Shown here: positions 44,571 to 55,512 of the stretch, piece by piece
Numbering within the stretch: the first letter of the stretch is position 1
Layout of the letters: every line of letters begins with the position of its first letter
Source of the DNA: Lentinula raphanica
Lineage: Eukaryota > Basidiomycota > Agaricomycetes > Agaricales > Omphalotaceae
Direction of reading: 5' to 3'
NCBI GenBank assembly: GCA_027919835.1
Contig: JANVFP010000010.1
Location: 930,001-994,000, forward strand
DNA: 64,000 nt
Position numbers and translations under genes: made by a program
The notes under the pieces: model-generated
Told to the model about the DNA's origin: nothing
Seen by the model: the letters and a program-made list of their open reading frames with translations, nothing else
Databases searched by the model: none

Positions 44571-47500
44571 ATGGAACCAATCCCAGAGGATCATCCTTCT
44601 CAGATCACCCAAACACCCCCGAAGAAATCGACCCATGGTCCGAAAGTTGTTGATAGCACTCCGCAGAGCAAGAGAGCAGCAACTCACGCGCGCGACGAGG
44701 TTCCGCAGGTCATCGAGGAGGTGAACAAATTCCTCGAAGACGACGTTTCGGACAAAGTCGTGTTAACTCTCGATGAATTCGCAACTATCATCCTCGGTCT
44801 TGATCCAAAATGTGGCATCGAAGAAAACTTCACGCTGAATCCAGAAAGCGAAGCAGTAAAGGATGCTTTTCAAGATTATCTGAGGCTTGCGATTGGAGAG
44901 GCGGACGGTGTCGGGAAGAGGAGGAAAGGGAGAGCGAAGGACGAGAAAGAGCTATACCAGCCCCTAGTCAATCTGCTAAACATTTTCAGTTGTGCAGAAG
45001 AGGATATCGACGAGAGGATCTTCTACGTGCAAGATCCTCGTCCAGTGTTGGGTTCTTTATTGGAACGGAAGCCAGATCTGGGTGTGATTTACGCCCAGCT
45101 GCTGGACTTGGCGGAAAACGAGAGTTTGTCGGAGCGCCTTGCGGAGACGGATATCAAGGGGGTATTCTGGGGAATTCTCCTGTTCTTTGTTGAGGTCAAG
45201 CACAAGAAAGGCAATTTTATTGGACGTTCGAAGGCCTGTCAAAATAGTGAGCAATTAACGCTATCCTCACCTGTAGTCGAGTCAATATAGCTTACCTTGA
45301 AATGCAGACACCGGATTTGAGCAGGACAGTTCGGGATCCACGGACACCACATTCTCGGAACTGACGCAATCACGAACCGTCTCTTCAAAAACGCGATCGA
45401 CGAAACGGAAGCGAGGGAATGACGCTTCTCCACTCACTGATGCCAGTGCGTCCTATATTTTCTGCCTCATTGGACGTACCTGACTCGAAAATCGCTGCAG
45501 ATATACCTTCAAGGGCGAGTAAGAAGGCCAAGTCACAGTCAACAACTCAATCCAAGGGAGGATCTAGAAGAGGTCCAGGCGGTAAGCATGTAGTGAATAC
45601 AGATAGCCATTGATACTGACCTCACCCTAGCTGTCCATGCAACTTCAGCAAATCAAGTTCCGTCAGGAGGCTCACGCATGTTGACACGATCTGCTGCAAA
45701 AGCGAAGGAAGCTACCAATTCTCAAACATCAAACTCAAGATCCAATAAGTCCCCTTCCGTTCCTGCTGCCGGTGAAGGAAGCAAACGGAAGGTAGAGTTG
45801 ACCGAGGAGCAGCGATATAAACAGGTTAAAGCAGAAGAGGTTAAAGCAGAGGCGAAGTTAACTGCGACACAGGGCCAACGCCGCACACGAATCCAATGTG
45901 CGAGTTATGCAAAGGAGATGCTCTCGCATGGTTTTATCCGAAACCATGCCATTGGGATTGTAGCAGACGACAACGTAGTTCGGTTTCAGTACTACGACCA
46001 TTCGAAAGTCGTTGAAAGCACGGTGAGCATTTCTTTCTTAATCGTTGCGCGCAGTGTGGTCGTCGTCGTCGTCGCGTCGTTGAAGTTAAACGTTGAAGCT
46101 TGAAGCTTGAAGCTTGAAGAGTCGGTTGCAGTTGGTTGCCGGCCGTCGCGTCTCAACCTTCGGCAATGTTGATTTTTCTCACGTCTGCTTGTTGAACCTC
46201 TACATTCATTTGCCAACTCATTCGCTCTCTTGTTTTCCCTCCTTCAGGCCCTCAATATCTCAGACGACGAGTGGAAGAAACTCTTTATGGCGATGGTCTG
46301 TCAACTGTCTAAGCTCGACCACGAAAAGCTTGGATTTGTCCCTCGACTCCACCTCGATACCTTCGATCATTTCCGGAACTCCGAACAGCTCGCTCGCGAT
46401 TTGAAGAACGATCCAGAAGGCCTGGTCGGTGCTACGTATACCTTCACCGACCCTACCGACCCTACACGCAGCATAACAGTCACTATAGTGAAGGTTCTAT
46501 ATCGCGCCGAAGGGATCATAGGCCGTTCTTCAATCGTTGCCGAAGTGAGATGTGTTTGTTCCGCAAATCGCTGTCCGAAATCTGGTTGCCAATGGCACGG
46601 GGAAAACAAGATCATGAAAATCAGCTTCCCTAGCAGTGATCGAGTTCCAGAGCCCGACCTCATCTTCGAAGCTACGGAAAATGCTCGGTCCACAGGCAAC
46701 GATTGGGCACTCAATCATCTTCCAAACATCATCCGATCCATAACGATCGAATATCACCCAGTAGACTCTGCACAGGGTCGATTGAAGGCTCATCTGAAGG
46801 AGGATTATGAAGAAAGAGTTATGCGCGTCACCTTTTACGAGAAATTGCAGCCGTTATCAGAGTTGGAGGACCTGAGAGAACTTGCCCAAGTACTTTATGA
46901 TATCCTACAAAGTGCGTTCTCTTGCTCTTACAATTTACCGTCTCAGTCCTCATGCGTCTACATTATTAGTCCACCAATGGCTTTATGAATGCGTCAACAT
47001 CCTGCATCGTGATCTCAGCATTGGCAATCTCATGTTTCGCCGTAAAGAAGGCAAAGTATATGGCGTACTGAACGACTTTGACCTCTCTTCCACCGTCGCT
47101 CGCATGGCTCAAGGACCGAGTTCCAAAGAACGCACTGGAACGAGACCGTTCATGTCTCCCGATCTATTAAACTCCCTTTGGAAAGGCGGTCATTTCCCTC
47201 GCCACGATCTTGAATCCCTCTTCTTCATAATCCTCTGTCTCGTCTGCCGGTACGATGGACTATACGGATTGAGACCTTGTGCTGAACCTCGACCTTTTAC
47301 GAAATGGTTCGTTGGATCCGATGCCGACGTTTATGCTTACAAGGTTTCCTTCATATTTGACAGCCCAGACCCCCCTATTCAACCATATTTCACCACTTTC
47401 GAACCGTGGGTTACTGCCCTTCGTGATTGTTTGGCCGATGGCTATGAGCATAGACCAAAAATCCGAGCCTCCAATGTTGCGCAACCTCGCGCTGTGGATT

Positions 47501-47628
47501 ATGATTGGGAAACACTGGGTGGAACAGTTACCTATCATAAGTTCAGGCTAGTTATGTCTGCCTTCCGAGGGGTACCTCTCGAGACGCGGTGGCCAGGTTC
47601 GAAACCACAAACTGGTAGCTCACCTTAG
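44571..47628 (+). CDS. FunK1 fungal-specific protein kinase (intact copy)
   Basis: Member of the basidiomycete-expanded FunK1 kinase family (PF17667 type); substrates unknown. Starts MEPIPEDHPSQITQTPPKKS. An N-terminal helical region contains EEVNKFLEDDVSDKVVLTLD and WGILLFFVEVKHKKGNFIGR. The joint at KACQN to NTGFEQDSSG is in phase. A Ser/Lys-rich linker follows, then RIQCASYAKEMLSHGFIRNH, an intron (about 46024-46248), ALNISDDEWKKLFMAMVCQL, and the C-lobe after another intron near 46912-46969. The catalytic loop is HRDLSIGNLMFR and the metal motif is LNDFDLSS (DFD instead of DFG, usual in FunK1). GTRPFMSPDLLNSLWKGG is the activation/P+1 region. The stop is at 47628. It heads a tandem array whose other two copies are broken. 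Confidence 0.85.
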
Positions 47629-48087
47629 TATTGTTTCTGCTTCTTGACGAGATCATGCCTGAATACCATCCCCATTTGCTATCTAGGATATGTTCATAAT
47701 TCACTGCTTGTTTGTATCTATAGTACTATAATTATTTTACGATCATTTGTCTTGAAGGATGGTCCTCATACAAGTCATTGCGCGAAGAGTGATCTGGGCG
47801 ATCTCAGAGATCCCTAAAAGCGTTTGTGTGACTCTTCCCAGTAGAAAATTCTATCCTCAAGCATCTTATACTACTGGTTCTACTTTGGGTCGCAAATTTC
47901 AGAGCAACTTTCCTTTGCTCAATTCTAACTCACTTGCGCTCATTCCTTCGAAGTTGAACTTGGAAGACTTCAGAGTTAGTTGCCGGCTGCCGTCGACCTT
48001 CGGCAGGGTTATTTTTCTCACGTCTGCTTGTTGAACCTCTACATCCATTTGCTCACTCTTTCGCGCTCTTTTTACACTCTCTTTCAG

Positions 48088-49486
48088 GGTTCTCCAGGCC
48101 TTCACTATCTTGGACGAGGAGTAGAAGAAACATTGTGTGGGGATGATCTCTCAGCTGACCATGCTTGACTACGAAAAGCTTGGATTCATCCCTCATCTGC
48201 ACCGAGATTCCTTTGATCATTCCCGAGATTCCGAACAGCTCGCTCGCGATTTGAAGAACGATCCAGAAGGCCTGGTCGGTGCTACGTATACCTTCGCAAT
48301 ATCTGACAAACGCAGAAAGACGATCGCAATAGAGAGGGTTCTTTCTTGCGCCGAAGGGACTTCCGGCCGATCTTCAGTTGTGGCTCAAGTGGCATGTGTA
48401 TGTTCCGCCAACGGTTGTCTGACATCTGGTTGTAAATGGCACGGAGAAAGCAAGATCATGAAAATCAGCTCCAAAAGCAGCACTTGAGAGCCGGAGCCCG
48501 ACCTCATCTTCAAAGCTAGGGAAATGGCTACATCAACAGGCAATAACTGGGCACTCAAGCATCTTCCGAACATCCTCGAATCTACTACGATCAGATATCC
48601 AGAGAATTCTGTACAGGGTGGATTGAAGTCTCACTCAAAAAACAGTAACGGAGAAAGAGTCATGCACACTACCTTTTACGAAAAACTGCAGCCGCTGTCG
48701 GAGTTGGAGGACTTGACAGAACTTGCCCAAGTGCTTTATGATATCCTACAAAGTGCTTTTTCCAGTTCTTCATTTTTTATGTCGAGTTCTGACGAGTCCA
48801 CTTTTCCAGTTCACCAATGGCTTTATGAATGCGCTGGAATAATCCATCGTGATCTCAGCATTGGTAATGTCATGTTTCGCTGTATCGGAGGCAAGGTCTA
48901 CGGCGTACTGAATGACTTCGACCTGTCTTCTACCATCGATGGCATGACTCGAGGACCGTTCCCAAATGAAAGCACAGGAACCAGACCGTTCATGTCTCCC
49001 GATCTCTTAAACTCCCGTTGGAAAGGCGGACATCTTCCTCGCCATGATCTTGAATCCCTCTTCTTCATAATCCTCTGTCTCGTCTGCCGCTACGATGAAC
49101 TATACAGATTGAAACCTTGTGCTGAACCTCGACCTTTCACTAAATGGTTCGCTGGATCCGATGACGACGTCTGGGCTTACAAGCTTTCCTTTATAATTGA
49201 CAGCGCAGACCTCCCTATTCAACCATATTTCACCGCTTTCGAACCGTGGGTTACTGACCTTCATGATTGTTTGGTTGATGGCTATCATGACAGACCACGT
49301 CTTAAATCGAATCCAGAAATTCCACCCTCCAAAATTGCGCGATCTCGTCCTGTGGATTATGATTGGAATACACTGGGTGGGATAGTTACCTATCAGAACT
49401 TTAGGCTAGTTATGTCTACCTTCCGAGATGTACCTCTGGAGACGCGGTGGCCAGGTTCGAAACCACGAACTGATAGCTCACCTTAG
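48088..49486 (+). pseudogene. FunK1 kinase duplicate, 5'-truncated with nonsense codons
   Basis: Homology to the upstream kinase starts inside its intron (about 47985, CTTCGGCA...TTTTTCTCACGTCTGCTTG), so the whole 5' half is missing. Exonic homology starts near 48110 as ILDEE then TAG (48122-48124) where the intact copy has Trp. It continues LDYEKLGFIPHLHRDSFDHS, and hits TGA at 48485-48487 where the intact copy has an Arg codon. From there 320 codons are open to 49486 and include HRDLSIGNVMFR, LNDFDLSS and SPDLLNSRWKGG. An internal start at 48524 could only give a C-lobe. The 3' flank is also duplicated, so the unit is about 1.9 kb. Confidence 0.82.
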
Positions 49487-49834
49487 AGTTGTTTTCTGCT
49501 TGTTCATACCTGGATACTATCTCCATTTGCTATCTAGTACATTGCTTGTAAATGACTGCTTGTTTGTATCTATAGTACTATGATCATTTTACGATTGTTT
49601 ATCTTCCTCATACGCTTTGATTACGCCGAGAGTGAGATTGCTATCCTCAAGCACATCATACTACTGCTTCTACTTGGGTCGTGAATTTCGGAAGAGCTTT
49701 CCTTTGCGCAATCAAACTCACTTTCTTCGCGTCTAAAAGTTATACGGCCGAAGCATTCTGAATCGGCAGGGCTTTTTTCTCACGTCTGCTTGCAGTGGCA
49801 ACCTGTTGCACCTCCACAATCACTCTCGCGCTCT

Positions 49835-50271
49835 TTTTTCTCTCTTCCAGGTCTCTCCAGGCGACGAGTGGAAGAAACATTGTATCAGTATGATCTCCTA
49901 GCTGACCAAGCTTGACCACGAAAACCTTGGATTCATCCCTCACCTGGATCTCAAAACCTCTGACCATCTTCGAAGTCTCAAACAGCATGTTTGCAATTCG
50001 AAAAACGAGCCATAAGGCCTGGCCGGTGCTATGTATGTATACTTTCGCAATTTCTGACAAACGCAGAACAACAGCTGTTCTAGAGAGAGTCCTCTCTCGC
50101 GCCGAAGGGACTATCGGATCTTCAACCGTGGCTGAAGTGTGTTTCGCAAACGGTTGCCTGACATTCAGTGGTTGTGAATGGCACGGAAAACACTGGCAGA
50201 CCATGAGAGCCTTCAACGTTATTCGTTATTTCCTGAGCTGTGCCGCGACTTGTCTAAAGCCCGATATGTGA
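49835..50271 (+). pseudogene. FunK1 kinase third copy, short fragment
   Basis: Begins with the same intron tail (TTTTTTCTCACGTCTGCTTG near 49775), then DEWKKH, an in-frame TAG, KLDHENLGFIPHLDLKTSDH and YTFAISDKRRTTAVLERVLS, and ends at CEWHGKHWQTM. Only the N-lobe part is kept; the catalytic lobe is absent. Stops and small insertions (for example a repeated TATGTATG near 50030) show decay. Confidence 0.75.
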
Positions 50272-50468
50272 AGTATTTGCTCAAAATGGATGGTGGACAG
50301 GTGATCACGATCATGATTATCGATTAAAATCGAGCCCTATCGAGCCTCGTCCTTTCCCTTTCATCTTTACCACCAACCGCGACTACCTTATCCCTAGCAG
50401 AAACACAGCAGATGCTACTCGAGGTAAGGTAGATATATTGAACAGAAATACTTGAATCAGACTTAGAT

Positions 50469-51232
50469 CTATCTAATCGTCTCTTCTATGTCGACTCCTG
50501 GCGACTCTATCTCCATCAACCACTTCCTCACTTTCTTCCTCCATTTTGGTTCACGATCATAGGACCGACTCCAAGGAGAGTACTCAGTTTGGATCTGAGG
50601 CTGCCTGTCTGTTACAGAACGAGGTGCAGCCCAGGATGCAGGTACGATATTTCTTCTGTCATTGTTTCCTTCGGTGACCGTGAAGGGATCAATAAGATCA
50701 GGCATTGATTCATCTTCGTGCTCAAGCACATCATCATGCTGTGGCACGAACGTCCAACTGGGGCTCTTTGTGGTCGGTTTACTACTCCTACAATCTCCGT
50801 TTTTGCTGTTTTTGTCCTGAAAACAGCAAAATCAGAGATTGAAGGAAGATGTATGGTGAGGCTTTGATTCTGCTTACCCTATAGACAAAAACAGCATGGA
50901 AAGCATCTTGCGTCTGGTTGCGACAATCCGGCTCTCGCTCTTCAATGGCAAAAGGCTGAAAAGGTGGCGTAGACATCGAGTCCAAGCTATCCAGAGTCGA
51001 CTGGGAATTATCGCAACTCGATTCGCCATGCTCAGAGGCAACGAAGGAAGACCCTTCGAAGGAGGTATGTACGGGACAGGCACGCCATTTAGATATCCTG
51101 CTACCTGCATTCTGTGAGATCAACGATATGGTCAGTCACCATTTACGCCTCAACCAATCAACGAACTAACGAGCTTACTTTGGCAAAACAGAGACAACCG
51201 GCGTGGATTGCGAGACGAGTGAATTTGTCCAT
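50469..51232 (-). CDS. Small hypothetical protein, three exons
   Basis: Not recognised. Exon 1 starts at 51232 as MDKFTRLAIHAGCLCFAK; a GTAAGC donor leads to NAGSRISKWRACPVHTSFEG (ending near 50880 at HAVFVYR). The last exon begins DKNSKNGDCRSSKPTTKSPS and ends MEIESPGVDIEETIR at 50469. Both joints are phase 0 and the splice sites are canonical. The protein is acidic in the middle and basic near the end (REPKWRKKVRKWLMEI). No transmembrane segment. Confidence 0.5.
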
Positions 51233-51239
51233 GCTGAGA

Positions 51240-52189
51240 GATAGCACAAAAATCGTGTTTATAGCAGCTGAGAGAAGCGATGATCTTTGAGAGGAGAAGG
51301 TAGATCGATAGGATTTGTAGGACCTGTGCCACAAGTAGGTTCTTTTATACTCTTCCAAGATGTAAAAATGTGGCGGCTGATGATGTCGTTGCATCATGGC
51401 GATTGTTGTATTTGTATAATAACAGGATTACAAGCCGTTGAGCTTCTCCATCTTCCCATTGCAGTGATCGGCGCATCGCACCAGACAAGGTGTCTCGCTC
51501 ATAGTGGCTCGTATTCTCAGATGTGTTCGAGGGGATTGTTACTAACTGGATAAAGACAAGGATACAAGATTGCAACGTTCTGCTAGCTCTACGCAATGGT
51601 TACGGTATCCCTCTGCTTGTACTAAGCGAGATAATAACCCGGTATTCAAGCAGGTCGCTCGTGTTCGTGTGAGTACGAATGGCATCGATATTGGCTCGAT
51701 ACGGAACAGATAGAAATACAAACTGCAAGGTTTGAACAGCTTTTGCAATGGTTACGGTACACGTCCCTCGTGCAGGATACAAATTCCGTGAAGTCGCTCG
51801 TCTTCGTGTGAGTTGATAGGTCGTCTGACTTTGGACCCACAGAATCTGAATAGATTTGTTCTGTTCATTTGAAGCCTAGGTCCATCTACAAAACCCCTTC
51901 AGGTCCAACATTCCTTCAGCGCTCTGTGGCAACTTGGCCACACTGCTATCGGTAGTCTCTGGCAGTAAGACCGGTCTTCCAATTGGAGCATAGACCACGG
52001 ATAGTATTCTTCTGCCGACTAACTGGCGTCGTTCATCGCCAAGTTAGAAACAATGAGGTCACTGAGGCGGCTCATCGAGAAATCGAGACAACCCGAAGAA
52101 TGATGCCTCTTCTGACTGACAAGGGGCCGATCGACTTGTGCTATATAGACCCTGGAGCTCAGAGTCCTTAGACTTTCACTTCATGAACC
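51240..52189. other. Intergenic with a diverged direct repeat
   Basis: Two related segments near 51592-51680 and 51745-51815 share GCAATGGTTACGGTA, then CTCGTGC/CTTGTAC-like text, and GTCGCTCGT-TTCGTGTGAGT. They look like an old tandem duplication of roughly 150 bp period. No gene supported. Confidence 0.45.
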
Positions 52190-53014
52190 ATGGCGAGCCA
52201 GAAATTCTTCCTCGTAACACCCTCGACCCGCGGTCTCTCTCTCGCCCTTACCCGAAATCTCCTTCGTACCACTGAACTCCCAGTATTCGCTACCTACCGC
52301 CAAGGGAAGAAAGAGGAGGTGAAGGAACACATCTTGAAACCTCTCAAAGAATCCGGGAGCGTAGATTCAGCAAGGTTGAACTTGCTCTATCTGGACTTGT
52401 TGAACGAGAACAGCATCAAGCAGGCTGCAGAGGAGTTGGACGAGAAACTACGCTCGTTGTCGAAGAATACCGAGAATTCAAAAATTTCTACGCCCACCAT
52501 CGAGAAGGCTTTCTTGACGGGAGGCATCCTTCATCCGGAAAAGAATTCAGCAGAATTGAACCTCAGCGAGATAACGGAAACGTTCCAAATCAATGTCATC
52601 TCCCACCTTCTTCTAATCAAATATTTCTCGAGATTCCTCCCTAAAACCCATCCTCAGAACGTTTCGAACGACGAGATAGCAAAATGGGTTCATATTTCTG
52701 CACGAGTGGGATCCATTTCTGACAACTCGCGAGGTGGATGGTACTCTTATCGCGCTTCGAAGGCAGCCTTGAATCAGGTTATCAAGACTTTTGATCTTCA
52801 ACTGCAGATGAAGAAAACCGCCGCCATGTGCGTAGGAATTCATCCTGGGACTATGCGGACGGATTTGAGCAAAAGTTTTTGGGAGAGTTCCAGTGTTAAC
52901 CGGTTGTTCAATCCTGAGGATGCAGCGAAGAATATCGTGGGTGTAGTACAAAAGCTAGGTCAGGACCAGAGAGGAAAGGTTTGGGATTGGAAAGGAGAAG
53001 AGGTTTTGCCATAA
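52190..53014 (+). CDS. Short-chain dehydrogenase/reductase (CsgA-like)
   Basis: Single-exon NAD(P)-dependent oxidoreductase; substrate unknown. Starts MASQKFFLVTPSTRGLSLAL: the Rossmann nucleotide loop is PSTRGLSLAL rather than the usual TGxxxGIG, which is common in the C-factor/sniffer subfamily. ATYRQGKK follows strand 2 and suggests NADP preference. Later elements are LLYLDLLNENSIKQAAEEL, ETFQINVISHLLLIKYFSRF, the catalytic Ser in WVHISARVGSISD and the YxxxK pair in GGWYSYRASKAALNQVI, then GIHPGTMRTDLSK. Length is 274 residues, normal for the family. Stop at 53012-53014. Confidence 0.85.
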   Translation: MASQKFFLVTPSTRGLSLALTRNLLRTTELPVFATYRQGKKEEVKEHILKPLKESGSVDSARLNLLYLDLLNENSIKQAAEELDEKLRSLSKNTENSKISTPTIEKAFLTGGILHPEKNSAELNLSEITETFQINVISHLLLIKYFSRFLPKTHPQNVSNDEIAKWVHISARVGSISDNSRGGWYSYRASKAALNQVIKTFDLQLQMKKTAAMCVGIHPGTMRTDLSKSFWESSSVNRLFNPEDAAKNIVGVVQKLGQDQRGKVWDWKGEEVLP

Positions 53015-53887
53015 ACAGGCATGAGTGACGGTAGTGCACGCGAGTTCTGGAAGTAGGTTAGAAGTAGGTCGTAGTATGCACAAACCCTTGGTGCAATATT
53101 ACGTAACATGATAGTTTGTATGCCTTGAACTTCCGAAGCTTCGCGACGCGCGTGTCTTCATCCAATGTTTTTCGCATACCACCATCTCACAGCATCTCAC
53201 TATCTGGAGTCTGGACCATTGCAGCTCGCTTGACTTTGCCAATGGCGCACACTCTACTCCGCTTGTCAACGCCCAAAACTACCGTGAATACAGAGTTCGT
53301 CAAGACTGTCACTCAAGTACGCCTAGACCGGGCTTGATGTTGTCGATTTCCGAGAAAAGGTCAACGCGGCTATGGCTACAGGATAGAAGGGCAGGATGGT
53401 AACTAAGAAAGAAGATATAATCCAAGCAATGTGAGTGAACATTGAACACATCCTTGGAGGCGGAGGATACGAAACTTGATTTCCCAGCCTAGACTCGAGC
53501 CAGTAACTTTGCACGACAGTCTGAGTTGAGCGCTCAGACGTGTCAGGATTCCGCTCATCACTTCTCTGCCAGAGTGACTGGTTCGAGTCTATTCCCAGCC
53601 ATCAATCCGACCAGAATTTCTGCGGTTGTCACGATTGCTTCCCATTGGGACCTTCAAAACGGACTTCGGACAATAGTCAGAGTTCATCGTATTGATTGAC
53701 GATGAAAGGTATGTTGGCGCTCATGATATGAATGCTCCTGAATCAATGCATTGGTTATAGAATCATATACGATACAACTTTTTCTTTTCTGTTGACACCA
53801 TGGGTTCCGACAACAATCCAGCTCCTCGGTCTCGGAAACACTGATAATGACTCCTGAGTCCTGACACATTGATGGACATCCTACGAC
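53015..53887. other. Intergenic, contains inverted repeats
   Basis: TAGACTCGAGCCAGT (near 53492) is the near reverse complement of ACTGGTTCGAGTCTA (near 53577). Between them GTCTGAG...CTCAGAC forms a second hairpin. No gene supported. Confidence 0.4.
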
Positions 53888-54975
53888 TTGGGAGCTGCGC
53901 GCTGCGAGCTAGAAATGGAGCTGAGGGAACTCATGGAGGCACCAGTTACGGAAATCCCAGCCCTTTCTAATGCCCACAAAGAGGCCAGAGATATTAATAT
54001 GGAACGAGTTCATCAACGAAACATAGTCTGTCCAAGGCAGTTCCGACGCTCATATTCAGCAACTCCTGACACTGCGGGGATGAGCCCATATTCTCGTCCC
54101 AAAAAGCGTGTGATTATGCTGAGAAAATGTACAAAATTCCACTGATTGTGACAAGTAGAATATTTTTAAAAATGCCAGAATAGCCAGTAGAGCAATTAGC
54201 TAAGAAAAATCTGGGAATATTTCAAATATTCCACAATTTATCCCACCTTGATAATTAAGAATTTTGCTCAAATATTCACTATGGGAATGTGTCACAATAT
54301 TCTCCCAATAATCTCTCCTGGGATATGGGGTATTCAGGATATTCTCACATAGGATATCCTGGATTGACCATATTTGATGGGAGAATATTGGGAGAATATT
54401 GTGACACATTCCCATAATGAATATTTGAGGAAAATTTTCAATTATGAACGTGGGATTAAATGTAGACTATTTGGAATATTCCCCAACTTTTCTCAGATAA
54501 TTGTCCTGCCAGCTATTCTGACATTTTTTAAAATATTCTACTTGTCACAATCAGTAGAAATTTGTACATTTTCCCGGCATAATCACACACTTTTCGGGAC
54601 GAGAATACGGGCTCATCCCCGCAGTGTGAGGGATGCAGAAGAGGAGGACGACCTACGGTTGTCAAGTGGCGCGGAACTAGCGTTCAGGTCGCTCTCCATT
54701 CGAAGGCGCAGGGTATCCCAGTAGCAGCAGACAGATTGCTGAAGTATGGAAGAGTCATTCAGAGATTGATGCCTTTCGTTGTTGATTTACTGTCTTGGGC
54801 TTGGCGGACGACTTTTCGCAATTACTGCCCTCGAGGTATTTATTCATCTTTGTTGAATCTTTGCCACTCCCTTGTCAAGAAAGTATTTTATGCGTCGAGG
54901 TCCGAAAGCTGGAAAGTTGCAGAAGGGTTGCAGAAGGGTTGGAATACTCGTCGTCAGCGCAGTGAGTGCTAAAAT
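53888..54975 (+). pseudogene. F-box-like gene remnant, interrupted by a MITE
   Basis: Left part reads LEMELRELMEAPVTEIPALS and NAHKEARDINMERVHQRN. Across the MITE the frame would continue AHIQQLLRDAEEEDDLRLSS and LAFRSLSIRRRRVSQ, then stop. That order (charged coiled coil after a short N-terminus) is the usual lead-in of Agaricomycete F-box proteins. In another frame near 54820-54860 ESLPLPCQES resembles the F-box segment IFVESLP. Frameshifts and stops indicate a dead gene. The family call is tentative. Confidence 0.4.
54070..54626. mobile_element. CACTA-type foldback MITE
   Basis: 557 bp; the arms of about 270 bp are inverted copies. Both ends read CACTGCGGGGATGAGCCC, followed by TATTCTCGTCCC, GTGTGATTATGC and CTGATTGTGACAAGTAGAAT. 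It is flanked by the 3-bp duplication TGA (54067-54069; 54627-54629). CACTG ends with a 3-bp duplication are the hallmark of CACTA (EnSpm) elements. No coding capacity. Confidence 0.85.
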
Positions 54976-55512
54976 CTGAGAATGTGATTGGAATGCTATT
55001 TTGGTATGATGTTTCTATTCTCTTTGACATAGGAGGGTTCTCGATGTTTTTCACAGTTGCAGGAGTGGGACTAGTCCCGCATAATGGAGAGATTGTCATC
55101 CCATCCCAGCTGTTCGATACTATCAGGTACTCGGCGCTTCCGGAGCTGTGCGCTCATTAATGCAGGTGCGTTTGCAAGATCAATGTGGCCTTTGTGAGCT
55201 CTTGCTAGTATCGGGCTATCAAGATACACTTCTGATGTGGAATCGCTCCTCTAGGAAGTTCAAAGCATTGCATGTATCTTGGGCTATGATCAAGTCACAA
55301 GCCACACTATATCTGACATCTACTCACCGAGTTCAGACTTAGACTATCGCAGTCAGTACCTCCCGCAGCTTAGAAGCTTCCAAAAAGCTACAAGGTCAAC
55401 ACGAGGTATATGGTTAAGGTTCATTACATGATTGATTTGAAGAGGATATAAGCACTGCCAGGTCATGTAAGATTCCTCCTCCCCCTTCTCCCCCCACATT
55501 CCACTCTCAACA
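54976..55512. other. Promoter side of the MYND gene, no other gene seen
   Basis: Short ORFs only. A CCTCCTCCCCCTTCTCCCCC pyrimidine tract just before the start (about 55467-55495) is typical of fungal core promoters. Confidence 0.4.

Noticed and set aside
44276..44653. Possible zinc-cluster gene (CDRC motif) upstream of the FunK1 kinase
   Set aside because: Only one Cys pair with no continuation of a Zn2Cys6 pattern, and it overlaps the kinase start in another frame.
53490..53600. Possible tRNA gene (GGTTCGAGTCTA B-box-like sequence)
   Set aside because: No complementary T-stem and no acceptor or D-arm could be built on either strand.
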